Of a DNA stretch of 64,000 nt, positions 1-10,200 are shown piece by piece. The notes beneath the pieces are model-generated. The model worked only from the letters and a program-made list of their open reading frames with translations. It did not search any database and was not told the DNA's origin. Both the position numbers and the translations under genes were made by a program. Position 1 is the first letter of the stretch, and each line of letters opens with the position of its first letter. The stretch is from contig NZ_KE383813.1 of assembly GCF_000422265.1 (NCBI RefSeq), positions 47,624 to 111,623 of the forward strand. Reading direction: 5' to 3'. The stretch is from Kaistella palustris DSM 21579. GTDB lineage: Bacteria; Bacteroidota; Bacteroidia; Flavobacteriales; Weeksellaceae.

Positions 1-1359
1 TTTTCAATTTTCTATGCGGTGAGTATGTTTTTCGCCGGGAAATTTGTAGACTGGTTAGATACCAAAAAAGGTTTTCTTTGGGCGATCGGTATTTGGTCGG
101 TAGGTGCATGTCTGCACGCATTTTGTGGTATTGCCACTTCGGGACTGATCACCGGTGAGTGGATCATGAGTTTCGAAGGGTCCAAAGAAGCTTTGGCAAA
201 AGTCGATAATGCATCGCTTATCATCAGCACCAGTGTAACGCTGTTCATATTTGCGCGATTGGTATTGGCTGTGGGTGAAGCGGGCAACTTCCCTGCCGCT
301 ATTAAAACAACCGCAGAATTTTTCCCTAAAAAAGACCGCGCGTTTGCCACGAGTATTTTTAATGCCGGAGCTACGGTTGGTGCGCTGGCCGCTCCACTCA
401 CCATTCCATTCATTGCCAAAGCCTACGGCTGGGAAATGTCTTTCATCATTATCGGTGCACTGGGGTTTTTATGGATGGGACTTTGGCAGTTTTACTACCA
501 GAAACCCGACAAATGCAAAAAACTGAACAAGGAGGAACTTACCTACATACAGCAGGATGATGCTGAGGACGACTGTGCACCAAACGGATCTAATGAAAAA
601 GCACGCAGCTTCACCTTTGCGCAGAGTTTTAAATACCGCCAGACCTGGGCCTTTATCGTGGGTAAATTCATGACTGACGGCGTTTGGTGGTTCTATCTTT
701 TCTGGACCCCGGCTTACCTGAGTTCTGTATATGGTATGGACAGTACCCAAAGTGCAATTCCGCTTTTTATCCTTTACGCAATTACGCTGTTTTCCATCAT
801 CGGTGGTTGGCTGCCAAAATATTTTGTTGATAAAATGGGCATGAACCCGTACTCCGGCAGAATGAAAGCAATGTTGATCTTCGCTTTTTTCCCGCTACTC
901 GCTTTACTTGCCCAACCTGCCGGCACAATTTCCTTTTGGTTGCCCGTGATCATAATTGGTATCGCAGGTGCGGCACATCAGGCCTGGTCTGCAAATATTT
1001 TTTCTACCGTGGGCGATATGTTTCCGAAGCGCGCCATCGCCACCATTACAGGCATCGGCGGTATGGCAGGTGGTTTGGGATCTTTTCTTATTAATAAAGG
1101 TTCCGGGGTGCTTTTCGATTATTCGCACAAAGCCTGGACCACAGTGAACAATGTTCCGTTCCTTGAAAAATATCCGCAGTACGCTACAGAAAGAATTCCG
1201 GAAAATTTATTTGATGACCTCAGGAAATCCGGCGCAGTAATATCCGACGGTATCGACAAAGGCTATATGATCATCTTTTCGATCTGCGCGGTTGCCTATC
1301 TCATCGCGTGGTTCATTATGAAGAGTCTTGTGCCCAAATATAAAGTAATAAAAGATTAA
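1..1359 (+). CDS. exuT: Hexuronate MFS transporter (ExuT-like), 5' truncated
   Basis: An inner-membrane major facilitator transporter, probably importing galacturonate or glucuronate. The reading frame is open from base 1, so the start and roughly the first 50-60 residues lie outside the window; an internal Met at base 19 is not the true start. About ten hydrophobic helices are visible. The stretch GEAGNFPAAIKTTAEFFPKK and the following AGATVGALAAP are typical of the anion:cation symporter subfamily that contains ExuT. The stop is only 6 bases before uxaB, and uxaA follows, so the three form one operon whose promoter is outside the window. Substrate is inferred from the neighbours; a general sugar-acid transporter is the alternative. 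Confidence 0.85.
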   Translation, partial: FSIFYAVSMFFAGKFVDWLDTKKGFLWAIGIWSVGACLHAFCGIATSGLITGEWIMSFEGSKEALAKVDNASLIISTSVTLFIFARLVLAVGEAGNFPAAIKTTAEFFPKKDRAFATSIFNAGATVGALAAPLTIPFIAKAYGWEMSFIIIGALGFLWMGLWQFYYQKPDKCKKLNKEELTYIQQDDAEDDCAPNGSNEKARSFTFAQSFKYRQTWAFIVGKFMTDGVWWFYLFWTPAYLSSVYGMDSTQSAIPLFILYAITLFSIIGGWLPKYFVDKMGMNPYSGRMKAMLIFAFFPLLALLAQPAGTISFWLPVIIIGIAGAAHQAWSANIFSTVGDMFPKRAIATITGIGGMAGGLGSFLINKGSGVLFDYSHKAWTTVNNVPFLEKYPQYATERIPENLFDDLRKSGAVISDGIDKGYMIIFSICAVAYLIAWFIMKSLVPKYKVIKD

Positions 1360-1365
1360 GAAAAT

Positions 1366-2829
1366 ATGGAGAGTACTACTAAAATAAAATTAAGCCGCGA
1401 AAATTACGGCACCGCCGAAAAACTGCCGATCAAAGTCCTGCAGTTCGGTGAAGGGAACTTTCTGCGTGCATTTGTGGATTACGCGTTTTACAAACTGAAT
1501 AAGGAAGTGGACTTCAATGCGGGAATCGCCCTGGTTCAGCCACTTGAAGGTGGTATGGTTCACATGATCGATGAACAGGACGGCTTATATACACTTTTCC
1601 TCAACGGCATTAAAAACGACAAAAAGATCCAGGATATCCACCTGATCGACAACGTGGTGAAATGCATAAATCCGTATCAGGATTTTCAGGATTTTCTTTC
1701 TGTTGCTAAAGTAGAGTCGCTGGAATTTATACTATCAAATACTACGGAAGCCGGTATAGAATTCGTGGACAGCGATATCATGTCTGCTGAAAGTCCGAAA
1801 TCCTTCCCCGCAAAACTCGCGCATTTTCTTTTTGAAAGATTCCGTTTTTTCAACGGCGACCCTACAAGAGGCTTAACCGTGATTCCCTGCGAACTCATCA
1901 ACCACAATGCAGATACGCTAAAAAGCGTACTTCTACAGTATGCTGATCTCTGGGATCTGGGAGAGGAATTTAAAATCTGGCTCACCACCGCCTGCAGTTT
2001 CCACAATACATTGGTCGACCGTATCGTGCCGGGCTATCCGCGTCATGAAATTGAGCAGTACAATGATAAGCTGGAGTATCAGGATGATATTCTGGTTACA
2101 GCGGAACCGTTTTTCCTTTGGGTAATAGAAGGAGGTGATGATTTGAAGGAAAAACTCCCGTTCCACAAAACCGATCTCGATGTAAAGATTGTGGCAGATA
2201 TGCAGCCTTACCGAACCAGAAAAGTCAGGATACTGAACGGCATTCATACAGCAATGGTTCCGTTTTCGCTGATGTATGGTAACGAAACGGTGCAGCAGTC
2301 CATCGATAATGAATTTACCGCCGAATTTATCAAAAAGCTTGCTTACGAAGAGATTGTGCCGACACTCGATATGGACCGTAAAGAACTGCTGGAATTTACT
2401 GATGAAGTTTTGGACCGGTTCAGAAACCCTTTCATCAAACACCAACTTTCAGATATCGCTTTAAACTCTATTCCTAAATTTAAGGTTCGTGTTTTACCCA
2501 CCATCCTGGACTACATTAATGAAAATAAAAAACTGCCACTGAATCTGGTATTCGGTTTTGCTGCAATGGTCCGTTTTTACAAGGGAAACTGGGAACAAAA
2601 AAATCTACCGGTAAAGGATTCTCCGGAGATCGTGGAAGCTATGAAAAAATACTGGGCGGCGGACGATGTGAAGGAGACCGTAACACAGACTCTTGCCGAC
2701 CTCAGTTTCTGGGAACAGGATCTGAACCGAATTGAAGGGTTGGCTGCGGCGCTCACACTTGCGATCCGCGAAATGGAAAGCCACGGCATCGAAAAAGGTT
2801 ACGCGAATTTTATACAACAACTTTCCTAA
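1366..2829 (+). CDS. uxaB: Tagaturonate reductase
   Basis: Cytoplasmic NADH-dependent enzyme of the mannitol dehydrogenase family that reduces D-tagaturonate to D-altronate in galacturonate breakdown. The 487-residue length fits UxaB. The N-terminal part carries the nucleotide-binding stretch QFGEGNFLRAFVDY (about residues 28-41). The catalytic Lys-Asn-His pattern of the polyol dehydrogenase family is visible as K286, N291 and H294 in KVRILNGIH. Fructuronate reductase (UxuB) is a paralogous alternative, but the adjacent altronate dehydratase favours UxaB. The uronate isomerase (UxaC) needed just upstream in the pathway is not in this window. Confidence 0.92.
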   Translation: MESTTKIKLSRENYGTAEKLPIKVLQFGEGNFLRAFVDYAFYKLNKEVDFNAGIALVQPLEGGMVHMIDEQDGLYTLFLNGIKNDKKIQDIHLIDNVVKCINPYQDFQDFLSVAKVESLEFILSNTTEAGIEFVDSDIMSAESPKSFPAKLAHFLFERFRFFNGDPTRGLTVIPCELINHNADTLKSVLLQYADLWDLGEEFKIWLTTACSFHNTLVDRIVPGYPRHEIEQYNDKLEYQDDILVTAEPFFLWVIEGGDDLKEKLPFHKTDLDVKIVADMQPYRTRKVRILNGIHTAMVPFSLMYGNETVQQSIDNEFTAEFIKKLAYEEIVPTLDMDRKELLEFTDEVLDRFRNPFIKHQLSDIALNSIPKFKVRVLPTILDYINENKKLPLNLVFGFAAMVRFYKGNWEQKNLPVKDSPEIVEAMKKYWAADDVKETVTQTLADLSFWEQDLNRIEGLAAALTLAIREMESHGIEKGYANFIQQLS

Positions 2830-2840
2830 AAACTTTTAAC

Positions 2841-4454
2841 ATGCAAAAAAAATTAATGAAAGTAAACGCGCTCGATAATGTAATCGTGGCGTTGGTAGAT
2901 ATTCAGCAGGGTGAACACATCATTTTTGAGGGCCGGGAAATTGTAACGGTTACTCCGGTAAAAGCAAAACATAAAATCGCCGAAAACGATCTGGCCATCG
3001 GTGATTCTGTAATTATGTATGGTGTGATGGTCGGAAAAGCACATTTACCCATTCGCAAGGGTGAGGTTTTAACTACAGAAAATGTGAAGCACCAAAGCGA
3101 AGAAGTTCACGGTAAAAAAACAACCCTGGGCTGGACGCCGCCAAATGTGGATAAGTGGAAAGATAAAACTTTCATGGGTTATCACCGCCCCGATGGTCAG
3201 GTAGGTGTTTCCAATGTGTGGCTGTTTTTCCCGCTTGTTTTTTGTGAAAACAAGAACATTGAAAAACTTAAGGAAATATTCGAAAATGAACTTCTGCCTA
3301 AAAAAGAAGATTCTCACAAATTATTTCTCCGTTCCCTGATTGAAGGTACCGAAGTTCCGGAAGAAGTTGAGCATCAACGTCCCTCGCACCAGATCGATAA
3401 CGTAGAAGTCCGTTTCATCAGCCACCAGGGCGGTTGCGGCGGAATCCGCCAGGATGCCGAAGGTTTGGGCCGGCTGCTCGCGGGTTATGTAAACAATCCG
3501 AACGTGGCGGGCGCTACAGTTCTCAGTTTAGGCTGCCAGAATCTGCAGATGGACATTTTCAAAAAATCCCTGCACGAAATGAACCCTAACCACGGTAAGG
3601 AGATCTTATACTTTGAACAGCAGCAAATCGGCACCACCGACAAGATGCTGCAAATGGTTATTAAAGATTCCTACGAAGCCATTAAAAGAGCAAATGAAAT
3701 TCAGCGTCAGCCGGCACCTTTCTCCAAACTTACGATTGGTCTGGAGTGTGGCGGCTCCGACGGGTTCTCGGGAATTTCTGCCAATCCAACGCTGGGACTT
3801 GTGTCCGACACCTTTGTAGCCTTGGGCGCAAAAACCATACTCGCCGAGTTCCCCGAACTTTGCGGTGTAGAACAGGAACTGATGGACCGTTGTGTAGAAC
3901 CTGCAAAAGCCGATAAATTCCTGTCGCTGATGCGGGCATTTGAGAAATCTGTCGTCGATGCGGGCTCCGGTTTCGATATGAATCCATCGCCCGGGAATAT
4001 CAAAGACGGTTTGATCACCGATGCCATGAAATCTGCAGGTGCCGCTAAGAAAGGTGGAACTGCGCCAATTGCCGATGTACTGGATTATGGTGAATATGCT
4101 ACAAAACCAGGTCTGAACCTCCTGAATACACCAGGAAATGATGCCGAATGTACCACTGCTTTGGTAGGTGCCGGTGCGAGTATCGTGCTGTTTACTACCG
4201 GACTTGGTACCGGTATGGGAAATCCGGTCTCGCCTGTGGTGAAAATTTCCTCAAACAGCAAACTGGCAGAAAAAATGCACGATGTGATCGATGTGAACGC
4301 CGGTGGTGTGATCTCCGGCGAGCAGTCGCTGCAGGAAGTTGCCGAAGACCTTATCGATTATATCATCGATCTGGCAAGTGGCCGCGAAGTAACCAAAGCG
4401 GATCAGCTGCGGCAGGATGTATTTATTCCCTGGAAACGCGGTGTATCTCTGTAA
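2841..4454 (+). CDS. uxaA: Altronate dehydratase
   Basis: Converts D-altronate to 2-keto-3-deoxygluconate in the cytoplasm, the step after UxaB. The 537-residue protein has an N-terminal SAF domain (about residues 1-90) followed by the UxaA catalytic region. Conserved glycine/cysteine-rich motifs are visible, for example HQGGCGGIRQDAEGLG and LECGGSDGFSGISANP. These residues are typical of this iron-dependent dehydratase family. The gene starts 11 bases after uxaB and ends at a strong hairpin terminator, closing the hexuronate operon. No frame problem is seen. Confidence 0.93.
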   Translation: MQKKLMKVNALDNVIVALVDIQQGEHIIFEGREIVTVTPVKAKHKIAENDLAIGDSVIMYGVMVGKAHLPIRKGEVLTTENVKHQSEEVHGKKTTLGWTPPNVDKWKDKTFMGYHRPDGQVGVSNVWLFFPLVFCENKNIEKLKEIFENELLPKKEDSHKLFLRSLIEGTEVPEEVEHQRPSHQIDNVEVRFISHQGGCGGIRQDAEGLGRLLAGYVNNPNVAGATVLSLGCQNLQMDIFKKSLHEMNPNHGKEILYFEQQQIGTTDKMLQMVIKDSYEAIKRANEIQRQPAPFSKLTIGLECGGSDGFSGISANPTLGLVSDTFVALGAKTILAEFPELCGVEQELMDRCVEPAKADKFLSLMRAFEKSVVDAGSGFDMNPSPGNIKDGLITDAMKSAGAAKKGGTAPIADVLDYGEYATKPGLNLLNTPGNDAECTTALVGAGASIVLFTTGLGTGMGNPVSPVVKISSNSKLAEKMHDVIDVNAGGVISGEQSLQEVAEDLIDYIIDLASGREVTKADQLRQDVFIPWKRGVSL

Positions 4455-4455
4455 A

Positions 4456-4493
4456 ACAAAAAAGTGGAAATTTTCGATTTCCACTTTTTTTTT
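4456..4493. terminator. Bidirectional hairpin terminator between uxaA and the LacI gene
   Basis: An inverted repeat AAAAGTGGAAA / TTTCCACTTTT with a short loop is flanked by A and T runs, so it can act as an intrinsic terminator from both sides. It sits between the convergent uxaA and the LacI-type regulator. Confidence 0.85.
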
Positions 4494-4516
4494 AATTATA
4501 TCTAAAGATTTTGTCG

Positions 4517-5551
4517 TTAAATCTTTTCTGCCAGCTTTTTTTTAATGGTTGAATTCCTGATGATGAGTTCCGGTTTCATTACCACTTTTTTGTCGATCTG
4601 CACCATGCCGGGACTTTCGATCTGTTCCAGAAAAACTTTTGCTGTAAGCCGACCCATCTGCTCCGGAAACTGATCGATTGTACTCATGGACAGCTCCTGG
4701 AAATCTGTGAAAGGCTCATTGGCAAAACCGATAACAGATACATCTTCAGGAATCCGCAAACCGCGCGCCTTCAGTTCCTGAATGACGCCAAGTGCTACAA
4801 AATCACTTGACGAAAAGATGCCGTCGGGTTTTTCATCTAAAGCAAAAAGTTCAGTCACCGCCGCTTTTCCCTCAGAAATACTGCTTCTGGTGTGAATCAC
4901 ATATTCCTCTCTGTAATCGATTCCATTATCGATCAGCGCCTGCCTGTAACCTTCGTGTCTGTCGTGAAAGATCTCGATTGCAAAATCACCCGAGGCCAGA
5001 TGTGCAATTCGCGTGCAGCCCTGCTCTATAAGGTGCCTGGTCGCCATATAACCGCCGGAGTAATCGTCAATGGTAACGGAGCTTACGCCGGACATGGTTT
5101 TTTTTCTGTCGAAAAATATCAGCGGTATATTTTTGCTTAAGATCTTTTCAAACTGCTTTGAATTTTTACTCGAAGTTGACATGAAAATCGCGTCAACCTG
5201 CAGATTGATAAGTGATTCAATATTGTTAAGCTCCTTGGTCTCGTCGTTGTGACTCTGGCAGATAATGATGTGATAGCCGCTGGGATTCAGTTCATCTTCG
5301 ATGCCACGTATTACAGAACCGAAAAAATTGGTGTTGATCCTGGGCACAATTACGCCGATATTGTTACTTTTTCCGCTTTTGAGCGCTAGTGCAAGCTTGT
5401 TTGGACGGTAGTTCATACTTGCCGCGGTTTCCTCCACCAGTTTCCGGGTTGCCTCGCTAATGTTTTTGTTACCGTTGAGTGCCCTGGAAACAGTTGCTGC
5501 CGTGACATTCAGAACTTTGGCGATGTCGTAGATAGTCGTTTTTTTGACCAT
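4517..5551 (-). CDS. LacI-family transcriptional regulator of the pectin locus
   Basis: A 344-residue DNA-binding repressor/activator. The N-terminal LacI helix-turn-helix (about residues 4-50) includes TTIYDIAKVLNVTAATVSRA and the hinge ending in MNYRPNKLALALKSG. A periplasmic-binding-protein-like sugar-sensing domain fills the rest. It is convergent with uxaA and divergent from the GH28-susC-susD operon. Its likely ligand is a galacturonate-derived intermediate (inference). Four copies of a LacI-type palindrome at pectin promoters (see the operator entries) are its probable targets. Confidence 0.93.
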   Translation of the reverse strand: MVKKTTIYDIAKVLNVTAATVSRALNGNKNISEATRKLVEETAASMNYRPNKLALALKSGKSNNIGVIVPRINTNFFGSVIRGIEDELNPSGYHIIICQSHNDETKELNNIESLINLQVDAIFMSTSSKNSKQFEKILSKNIPLIFFDRKKTMSGVSSVTIDDYSGGYMATRHLIEQGCTRIAHLASGDFAIEIFHDRHEGYRQALIDNGIDYREEYVIHTRSSISEGKAAVTELFALDEKPDGIFSSSDFVALGVIQELKARGLRIPEDVSVIGFANEPFTDFQELSMSTIDQFPEQMGRLTAKVFLEQIESPGMVQIDKKVVMKPELIIRNSTIKKKLAEKI

Positions 5552-5604
5552 AGGTGGAAATGATATTTTCTTCTTCCGAAGGTTATTTACCGAGTGCTAA
5601 CGGG

Positions 5605-5638
5605 CAAATTTAAGGTATTTGCTACGATATGCAACAAA
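5605..5638 (-). promoter_or_regulatory. Probable promoter of the LacI-family gene
   Basis: On the minus strand a TAAATTTG box (consensus TAnnTTTG) lies about 55 bases before the start codon. A TTTG lies 22 bases upstream, or a GTTG at the usual 19-base spacing. It is separate from, and divergent to, the GH28 promoter. Confidence 0.5.
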
Positions 5639-5680
5639 TTTTACAGTGATAAATATTATTTTCAAATAGGTTAAAAAATA

Positions 5681-5711
5681 TTTGCATGGTTATGCAATTT
5701 GTTTATATTTG
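5681..5711 (+). promoter_or_regulatory. Promoter of the GH28-susC-susD operon
   Basis: TTTG, 19 bases, then TATATTTG: a perfect match to the Bacteroidota primary sigma factor consensus TTTG-N19-TAnnTTTG. The last base of the -7 box is the first base of the operator palindrome, so a bound repressor would block initiation. Confidence 0.8.
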
Positions 5712-5722
5712 TAATCGATTAC
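5711..5722. promoter_or_regulatory. LacI-type operator 1, GTAATCGATTAC
   Basis: A perfect 12-base palindrome with the central CG typical of LacI-family operators, directly after the -7 box of the GH28-susC-susD operon and near the LacI gene. It is the best copy of a motif found at three other pectin promoters in the window. Confidence 0.75.
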
Positions 5723-5733
5723 ATTAATAATAT

Positions 5734-7209
5734 ATGAATAAGACAGTTAACTACCTGAAGTCGCAGCTGCAAAGCATTATCCTGATTTTTACGCTGCTCC
5801 TGAGTTCTGCGGCCGCCGTGGCTTGCCTCTCAAAAAGTGCGGTGGAACCACAAAACGGGGAAAGTTTTCCTATGGAACAAATGCTGACGCTGGAACGCTC
5901 CATCAAGGAACCTGTTTTCAAAGATAAAACCTATAATATCCTGGATTATGGCGCTGTCGCCGACGGTAAAACAGCCGCCACCGAAAGCATCAGAAAAGCA
6001 ATTGAAGAATGTACCAACAACGGCGGCGGTAAAGTTTTGGTACCCGCAGGCAAATTTCTTACCGGCCCCATTCATCTGGAGAACAATGTAAACCTGCATA
6101 TTTCCGAAGGGGCAGAGCTTCTGTTCAGTACCAATCCGTCGGATTTTTATCCACTGGTCCACACTTCATTTGAAGGTCTGGAGCTGATGAATTACTCACC
6201 GCTGATTTATGCAAATAACAAGAAAAATATTGCGGTAACAGGCAAAGGGACGCTCAACGGACAGGCAGGAAATGACAACTGGTGGCCGTGGAAAGGTAAA
6301 ACTTCCGAAGGTATAACTTACGGTTACAAAGTTGGCGATCCGAGCCAGCTTGATAAAAACAATTTGCCCGCGCTTATGGAAATGGCAGAGAATAACGTGC
6401 CTGTGGCAGAGCGTATTTTCGGAAACGGACATTACCTGAGACCTAATTTCATAGAACCTTTCGAATGTGAAAATGTGCTGATAAAAGATGTACAGATCAT
6501 CAACGCTCCTTTCTGGATCCTTCATCCCTATAAATCAAAGAACGTGATCGTGGATGGTGTAAATATTAAAAGTCACGGACCGAACAACGATGGCTGCGAT
6601 CCGGAATATTCCCAGAATGTGCTCATTAAAAATACCACCTTCAACACGGGTGACGACTGTATCGCCATCAAAGCGGGCCGCGATGCGGAAGGCCGACGTA
6701 TTGGGATAATGACCGAAAACGTGATCGTGCGCGACTGTAAAATGATCGACGGACACGGCGGTGTGGTGATAGGCAGTGAAATGTCTGCAGGCGTAAAGAA
6801 TGTCTTCGTATATAACTGCGTGATGGACAGCCCCGAACTTGACCGGGCCATACGTCTGAAAACAAATACAAGACGCGGCGGAACGGTAGACGGCTTCTAT
6901 GTGAAAAACCTTACCGTAGGCCAGGTGACGGAAGCCGTACTGCATATTACAATGAATTATGCGATCTACGGCGATCAGAAAGGAACGCATATCCCTACCA
7001 TTAAAAATATTCTTCTGGAAGATGTAACCGTGAAAAACGGTGGAAAATATGCCATTTTTGCCGAAGGGTTGGAACAGTCTAAAATTCAGAATATCATCTT
7101 TAAAAATGTAAAGATCGATCAGGTAAAAGAAAACTTCAAACTGAAAAATGTAGAAAACCTCAAACTGATCAACACGACCATTAACAATACTAAAATCGTA
7201 ATGCCATAA
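5734..7209 (+). CDS. GH28 polygalacturonase, exported
   Basis: A 491-residue pectin hydrolase that cleaves alpha-1,4 galacturonan by inversion. The N-terminus is a signal peptide with a possible lipobox ending AAVAC, so it may be an anchored lipoprotein. A right-handed parallel beta-helix follows (about residues 65-490). GH28 signature residues are visible: NTGDDC (residues 304-309, D307/D308 acid pair), an upstream Asp in NNDGCD, GHGG (340-343) and RAIRLK (substrate-binding Arg/Lys). It is the first gene of the operon, 17 bases before susC. Exo- versus endo-action and homogalacturonan versus rhamnogalacturonan preference cannot be told from the sequence. Confidence 0.9.
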   Translation: MNKTVNYLKSQLQSIILIFTLLLSSAAAVACLSKSAVEPQNGESFPMEQMLTLERSIKEPVFKDKTYNILDYGAVADGKTAATESIRKAIEECTNNGGGKVLVPAGKFLTGPIHLENNVNLHISEGAELLFSTNPSDFYPLVHTSFEGLELMNYSPLIYANNKKNIAVTGKGTLNGQAGNDNWWPWKGKTSEGITYGYKVGDPSQLDKNNLPALMEMAENNVPVAERIFGNGHYLRPNFIEPFECENVLIKDVQIINAPFWILHPYKSKNVIVDGVNIKSHGPNNDGCDPEYSQNVLIKNTTFNTGDDCIAIKAGRDAEGRRIGIMTENVIVRDCKMIDGHGGVVIGSEMSAGVKNVFVYNCVMDSPELDRAIRLKTNTRRGGTVDGFYVKNLTVGQVTEAVLHITMNYAIYGDQKGTHIPTIKNILLEDVTVKNGGKYAIFAEGLEQSKIQNIIFKNVKIDQVKENFKLKNVENLKLINTTINNTKIVMP

Positions 7210-7226
7210 CCTAATTACTGAAAATT

Positions 7227-10200
7227 ATGAAACACAAACTAATAATTTCCCAAAGGATAAAATATACCGTCGCGGTATGTGCCCTGTTTGGAATGCAAAG
7301 TTTTTACGCTCAAAAAAAAGGAGATACCCTTGTCCGCCAGAAAGACATTGAAGAGGTGGTAATGATCGGTTACGGAACTGCAAAAAGAGGTGATCTGACA
7401 GGATCTGTGTCCAGTTTGAAAGGAGCTGACCTTGTAAAAGTTCCCGTATCCAATGTCGCTGAAGCACTTACCGGAAAAATTGCCGGTGTAAAAATCGTAA
7501 CGGCCGAAGGTTCACCCGATGCGGAAGTGAGCATCAGGATACGCGGTGGCGGTTCCATCACGCAGGACAGTTCGCCGCTGATTATTGTTGATGGTTTTCC
7601 CGTAAACAGCATGTCGGATATTTCACCTTCGGATATTGAGAATCTTACCATATTGAAAGATGCATCTTCTACAGCAATCTATGGTTCCAGAGGGGCTTAC
7701 GGTGTAATTCTGATCACCACCAAAAGTGGTAAAACAGGTAAACTCCAGGTGAACTTTAACACATACAGCGGTTTTAAGGAAAAAGCCAACAGGCTCGATG
7801 TACTCTCTCCGCAGGATTATGTGAAATGGCAGTACGAATATGCAACGCTGGACAATTCCCTGGACAAATACACGAAATATTTTGGAGCATACGATCAGAT
7901 CGGCAACTTTGCAAATGTGGCACCGATCGACTGGCAAAAGGAAATTTATGGCCGCACAGGAACTGTTTTAAGCAATGACATTTCGATCCGCGGTGGCAGC
8001 GAGAAAACCAGCTATAACATAAGTCTTGCACGGTATGATGAAAATGCGATCATGCTGGGTTCCGACTTAAAAAGAGAGAATATTGCCCTGAATTTAAAAA
8101 GTAAACCGACTGATAAATTAGATCTTTCGGTCACTGTACGTCATAGCAACACCGTGATCAATGGTGGGGGAACCAATGAGCAAAATGAGTCATCATCATC
8201 TGACTCACGGCTCAAGAACGCGGTTCTTTATACGCCATTTTATGTTCCCGGTTTAACTGTGGAAGATCCGGATGCAACTGAAGACGATACTTTGATCAAC
8301 CCGTATACTTCCGTTTACGACAACGACCGTACGCAGGAAAGAAGGAATTACAACATTCAGGGAAGCGTAGGTTATAAGATCATTAAGAATCTGCAGTTCA
8401 AATCAGATCTTGGTGTAGATTTTTACCGGTACAAGGATGCGCGTTTCTACGGAAAAGGAACTTATTATGTAAGGAACGTGCCTTTGGCAGATTTCCAGGG
8501 AATGCCGGCGCTGATCACGTATAACCGCGAAGACCGCAGATTCAGAAACTCAAACACTTTGAACTACGATTTCAAATCACTGTTGGGTTCAGATCACAAG
8601 CTTAAACTTTTGGTTGGTCAGGAAATGATCCTCAGCCAGAGAACGACAGTGACAAATGTTGTTCACGGTTTCCCGAAATTTTTTACCTTTAATGATGCTC
8701 TGAATATCACCACGCAGGGTAATCCGCAGTCTGTGGGTAATGTAACCGATCCCGATGACCGTTTACTGTCATTCTTTGGGCGCGTGAACTATGATTTCAA
8801 AAACAGATATCTGTTCACCGCAACCATGAGGGCGGATGGATCGAGCAAATTCTCTACCGATAATAAATGGGGTTACTTCCCTTCCGTTGCATTTGCCTGG
8901 AAAGCTAATGAAGAAAGCTTTCTGAAAGATGTAGCGTGGATGGATCTCTTAAAATTCAGAGTAAGTTACGGCGAAGCTGGGAACAACAACATCCCTGCAG
9001 GTCAGCAGATCCAGACATTTAGTAACCTGCCAAGCAGCTGGATCAACAATGTAAGCAATTACTGGGCAGCAGATAAAATACTGTTCAATTCCGATCTGAA
9101 ATGGGAAACAACGGTAACCCAAAACGTCGGTATGGATTTCGATTTATTCAAAGGCAGAATCACCGGTTCGGTAGAACTTTACAAAAACCTTACAAAAGAC
9201 CTTTTGATTTTGTTCCCACTTCCGGGTTCAGGCTATGACGGCCAGTACCAAAATATCGGTGAAAATGAAAATAAAGGAATCGAAGCATCCCTAAGTGTTG
9301 ACATTGTAAGAAAAGAAGATGCAAATGTGAACTTCTCCCTCAATGTGGGCGCCAACAAAAACAGGATCAATGATCTTGGACCACTGATTTCGCAGTTCTA
9401 CCCCAGTGGCTGGAATCCCGCGATTGGCGCAGAATACCAACTGAGAGTGGGTGAACCTATCGGCCAGATTTACGGTTACGTGAATGACGGCAGATATGAG
9501 GTTTCCGATTTTGATTATAACACAACCACAGGCGTTTATACTTTAAAAGCGGGAGTTACCAACTCCTCCACCATTGTAGGTGCGGTAAGTCCGGGCTCTA
9601 TGAAACTTCGGGACCTGAACGGTGACGGCAAAGTTGATGCAAATGACCGAACAATCATTGGCGATACCAACCCAAAATATTCCGGTGGCTTTAATTTAAA
9701 CGCCACTTATAAAAATTTCGATTTTGGTGCGGCATTTAACTTTACGGTAGGGAATGACATCTATAATGCCAATAAGATCGAAAACACCACCGCTACCCCA
9801 TCATCACCAAACGGACAGTACCGTAACTTAACTACAGAACAGATGGACGGTGTGCGATGGACCAACATTGATCCAAACACCGGCGCGCTTGTTTCAGATC
9901 CGGCAGCACTGGCAGCACTCAACGCCAACACCACCATGTGGTCGCCATTTATGCAGCGATTTGTACTAACCGACTGGGCAATTGAGGATGGTTCATTCTT
10001 AAGACTGAATACCGTAACGCTGGGCTACAGCTTACCGCAGAACTTCACCTCGCAGATCGGTCTTTCCAAGATCAGAGTGTATGCTACAGCGAACAATGTT
10101 TTTGTATTGACTAAATATTCAGGTTTGGATCCGGAGGTTTCTACAAGAAGAAAAACTGCGCTCACGCCTGGCGTTGATTATTCACCATATCCAAAAAGCA

